From Diphasiastrum complanatum (Eukaryota > Streptophyta > Lycopodiopsida > Lycopodiales > Lycopodiaceae): a DNA stretch of 64,000 nucleotides. The position numbers and the translations under genes are program-made. Under the pieces are notes generated by a model, which saw only the letters and a list, made by a program, of their open reading frames with translations, did no database searches and had not been told where the DNA came from. This document shows positions 61,498 through 64,000 of the stretch, in pieces. The DNA is taken from assembly GCA_029204225.1 (NCBI GenBank), contig CM055111.1, positions 44,555,815 to 44,619,814 of the forward strand, read 5' to 3'. Positions within the stretch are counted from its first letter, which is position 1. Each line of letters opens with the position of its first letter.

Positions 61498-63025
61498 TAA
61501 GATTTGGATAAACTTCCGATGTTGTTGGTGTATCGTTCAATGGTATAGAATCAGCAGGTACTGAATCCACTACTGGTTCTTTTTGCTTTTGTGCTCTGGT
61601 GACCACCATCAAGGGTGCACTTGGTTTATTATGAGCTACCGATCCTTGCTTGATTGTTATCAAATTTACAGGTGCTGTAGCTGGTGGTGGCTTCGGTCTT
61701 GCTGGACAGTCTTTATAGCAATTCCCATATCCACAGTCACGACAAAATGGTACAAATTTTCCTTTATTTGGGCATTCTGCAACTCTGTGATTTTCTCCAC
61801 ATGCAAAGCATCCAAGTGTTGCTTTGGCCCAATTTCTCGAGGCTTGTTGTTGAGCAGCAGCATAAATGGCATACTGTTCTGAAGATCCACCTTCCTGATC
61901 ATTACCATAGCTCCATTGCTCAGCACTTCCGTAAGGTTCTGGTTCCATCAAATTGGCAGGAGGAGCGGAGTGCTTTGGTGGGGCAGGCAAGGCTAGACGC
62001 TCTGGGTATCCAAGAGTAGATTGTCGTAGTCTTGCTGCTGGATTGCCTCCATACTGTGGATCTCGATATCCCATCTGGGCATATCGTTGCTGAATCATCC
62101 GAGGGTTGAAGTTGCAAAAGGCAGTCTCATGGTCAGGTGAATTACACAGATGGCAAACATTGATTTCCATTCGTTTTTTCAATTGAGGACACTCGTTCAC
62201 TGTGTGAATAGAACACCAGACATTTTCCCTGGTAGGAAAAGTCTTTGCAAACTTCTCAGGTTCCTTGTTCGCTTCTCCGTGGAAATTTTCCAATGCTTTG
62301 ATCTTCTCATCAAATTGCAACTGCAACTTTTCCATCTGTTTCTGCTGGGTCTTCCCAAGTTTCTCGAACTCATTGAGCATCATTTCTGCAGTAGCATTGG
62401 CATTCGTTGATGAAATAGTGGTGGATGTCGTAGTAGTCTGCCCTGCTATATAAGGCAACATACTGACATTCGGCTCATCATCTGAATCTTCATCCTCCTC
62501 CCGAATTGCATCGTCCATCGCATTTTGCAAAAGTGCGTACTTATTATGGCGTTTCAGTTCACGTCGGATCCGTTTAGGTAGACCTGACAAAAACCACATA
62601 ATCATGGCATTTTCATTAATCAGCTCAGGCTCACATTCAGATCTAAGACGTTTCACCCTTTCGATGTAATCTCGAACCATTTCCCGCTTTCCCATTTTAA
62701 TTCTACTTAAAAGTAGGAAAGGGTCTTCCATAAACTTCCGCGGTTTGAACCGTGTGATAAGGGCTCTTTTTACAACCTCCCAATCTGTACGCTCAGTTTC
62801 ATCTTGGTTATAGTACCAATCTTGTGCTGCGCCTGTTAAGGCCATAGGAAACAGCTTAAGTTTATCTTGAGGATAAATCTCACCATAGACCTCACAGGAT
62901 TCAGCATAGATCTGAAGAAATCGAACTGGATCTGTTAATCCATTATATTTGGGTAGATCCAATCGGGGTGCTCTTCTAACAATAATTGGATTGACCTCCT
63001 GTGGAGCACCTCCAGGGGCAGCCAT
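61376..63025 (-). CDS. Gag of Tat/Athila-like element
   Basis: 549 codons, intact. Starts MAAPGGAPQEVNPIIVRRAP just inside a leader. Gag core at residues ~20-170 (PRLDLPKYNGLTDPVRFLQI, ALTGAAQDWYYNQ, DWEVVKRALITRFKPRKF, WFLSGLPKRIRRELKRH), then an acidic segment and a coiled coil (LGKTQQKQMEKLQLQFDEKI). Three zinc knuckles follow: CHLCNSPDHETAFC, CFACGENHRVAEC and CRDCGYGNCYKDC. The last ~40 residues overlap pol in another frame. Confidence 0.92.
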   Translation of the reverse strand: MAAPGGAPQEVNPIIVRRAPRLDLPKYNGLTDPVRFLQIYAESCEVYGEIYPQDKLKLFPMALTGAAQDWYYNQDETERTDWEVVKRALITRFKPRKFMEDPFLLLSRIKMGKREMVRDYIERVKRLRSECEPELINENAMIMWFLSGLPKRIRRELKRHNKYALLQNAMDDAIREEDEDSDDEPNVSMLPYIAGQTTTTSTTISSTNANATAEMMLNEFEKLGKTQQKQMEKLQLQFDEKIKALENFHGEANKEPEKFAKTFPTRENVWCSIHTVNECPQLKKRMEINVCHLCNSPDHETAFCNFNPRMIQQRYAQMGYRDPQYGGNPAARLRQSTLGYPERLALPAPPKHSAPPANLMEPEPYGSAEQWSYGNDQEGGSSEQYAIYAAAQQQASRNWAKATLGCFACGENHRVAECPNKGKFVPFCRDCGYGNCYKDCPARPKPPPATAPVNLITIKQGSVAHNKPSAPLMVVTRAQKQKEPVVDSVPADSIPLNDTPTTSEVYPNLNAEKRRYQDKVGAKSKRSLSAKVSSRRIRRPSGAALLCWI

Positions 63026-64000
63026 TTAGATCAAATTGATAATGTGATTGGATATAGATTTTTCCAAAAACTATCTCAGATTAGATCTGCTAGCTCTATT
63101 CCACTTTTCAAGAATCTAATTCTATATGATGAGAACTAACCAAAATTCGATCAATCAATACTTCTCAAAAATGATAATTCTCTCAGAGTCCAATTCAAAA
63201 TATATCAGATCTGATCCAAATTTTGACAGAGACTTGATCTGGAAAATCAGAAACTAAAAATAGGACTGGCGAAGGTTATCTAGGCGAAGGTTGGCTCGGC
63301 GAAGGTTCAACAGTGCTATTTTGGGATAAAAACTCTCTGAATACTTTTCTGGCAATTTCTTGGAAAATAACCTTCGCCGACGTTCTCAGATGGAAGATCT
63401 GACACAGATAAAACTATGGACAACCGGGCGAAGGTTTTTGACACAAGAAAATATAGTTTTTGTGATCTGGCGAGGGTAAAAATCAAGATTTTTTGTGATC
63501 TGATAGAGATAAATCTTCGCCGAACTCAAAAATAGTATTTTTATATAAATAGAATGTTTTGGAAACTCGGCGAAGGTTCTAGCGAAGGATCAAGAGTAAT
63601 ATTGGTAATTTTGCAAAAAAGTGACTTTTTTGGCAAAAATATGACAATATGACAACTGATCCTCTAGAAACCTTTCTATTTTTGGTATTATTCTTCGCCG
63701 ACCTGGCAGTAGATAGATCTGAATCACATCTAAGCACAGTGAATTGGGCGAAGGTTCTTTTTCTGTATTTTTTAAGATTTTGATAATTTTTGGTGTTTTT
63801 TGGTGGTTTTTCTGATGTTTCTGGAAATCTGCTGGGAATTAATCTTCGCCCTTCAAACTGAAGGTTCTGTAAACAAAACCGAAGGTGTCTGCAACTCGGC
63901 GAAGGTTTCCTGAAAGAGGGTAAAAAGTTCTGGGCGCTTTTTGCCTCTTTTTGACCAATTTTGGCAGATTTGACCGATTTTTGTTATTTTCTCTCATATC
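63026..64000 (-). other. Leader of Tat/Athila-like element with GGCGAAGGTT repeats
   Basis: Noncoding. Three GGCGAAGGTT copies at exactly 15-bp spacing (63268, 63283, 63298) and about nine more, full or degenerate and in both orientations, up to 63910. The same motif family fills the spacer at 57301-57645. No PBS seen, so the 5' LTR lies further on. Confidence 0.7.

Larger units (their letters stand above)
47000..64000 (-). mobile_element. Tat/Athila-like Ty3 retrotransposon with third ORF (5' end outside window)
   Basis: Minus-strand element read from high to low coordinates: leader (to 63026), gag (63025-61376), protease-RT (61497-59010), an inverted RNase H/zinc block (58210-59005, + strand), integrase C-terminus (58200-57870), a noncoding spacer, a third ORF (57133-56119 continued at 49798-47806), PPT and 3' LTR (47755-47000). 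A chromodomain Ty3 element is inserted in the third ORF. RT motifs (FLDGFSGYNQ, KNHFSLPF) point to the Tat/Athila side of Ty3. The 5' LTR should lie beyond 64000. That all parts are one element is inferred from common strand, order and shared motif repeats. Confidence 0.8.

Overview
The window looks like one stretch of a large, repeat-rich land-plant nuclear genome. It has spliceosomal introns with canonical GT...AG borders, a plant-type dynamin gene, plant LTR retrotransposons (Copia, chromodomain Ty3, and a Tat/Athila-like Ty3), plant LINEs and hAT remnants. There are no bacterial operons, rRNA or tRNA genes, or CRISPR arrays. The divergent dynamin sequence and very long, TE-filled introns would fit a seed-free plant or another large-genome lineage. 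I cannot name the species.

The only host gene I can support is on the + strand: a plant DRP2-type dynamin-related GTPase. Ten consecutive internal exons run from 6226 to 45127. They encode part of the GTPase domain (G3 and G4 motifs), the middle/stalk region and the linker before the PH domain. The first exons (P-loop) lie before position 1, or in unseen exons upstream of 6226, and the PH/GED exons lie beyond 64000. The reading frame holds across every junction. Three introns are about 20.2 kb, 10.5 kb and more than 18.9 kb, and these hold nearly all the rest of the window.

Layout: 1-2223, LINE with a (CT)n tail; 2225-2809, a duplicated segment; 2809-3450, hAT transposase remnant (-); 3451-6225, upstream intron sequence; 6226-10965, DRP2 exons 1-4 with a duplicated splice donor and a hAT MITE. 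10966-31146 is a giant intron with Ty3 fragment C1, a Copia 3' remnant, a fragment of a Ty3 element carrying a third ORF, a full-length Copia with unusual AG...GT LTR ends, Ty3 fragment C2, and degenerate GC-rich repeats. 31147-31248 is exon 5. 31249-41700 is an intron with a solo LTR and a head-to-tail series of three LINE copies joined at CT tracts. 41701-45127 holds exons 6-10. 47000 to beyond 64000 is a minus-strand Tat/Athila-like Ty3 element (gag, pol, a ~1,000-residue third ORF, 3' LTR), with a young chromodomain Ty3 element (49804-56118) inserted inside the third ORF.

The most unusual items are: the conserved third ORF of the Tat/Athila-like element and the dispersed GGCGAAGGTT motif in its noncoding parts; the Copia family with AG...GT termini supported by TSD, PBS and PPT; the LINE family with a covarying 3' hairpin and CT-tract-linked copies; and the tandem duplication of a DRP2 splice donor. 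All similarity statements come from reading the sequence. No database search or alignment program was run.
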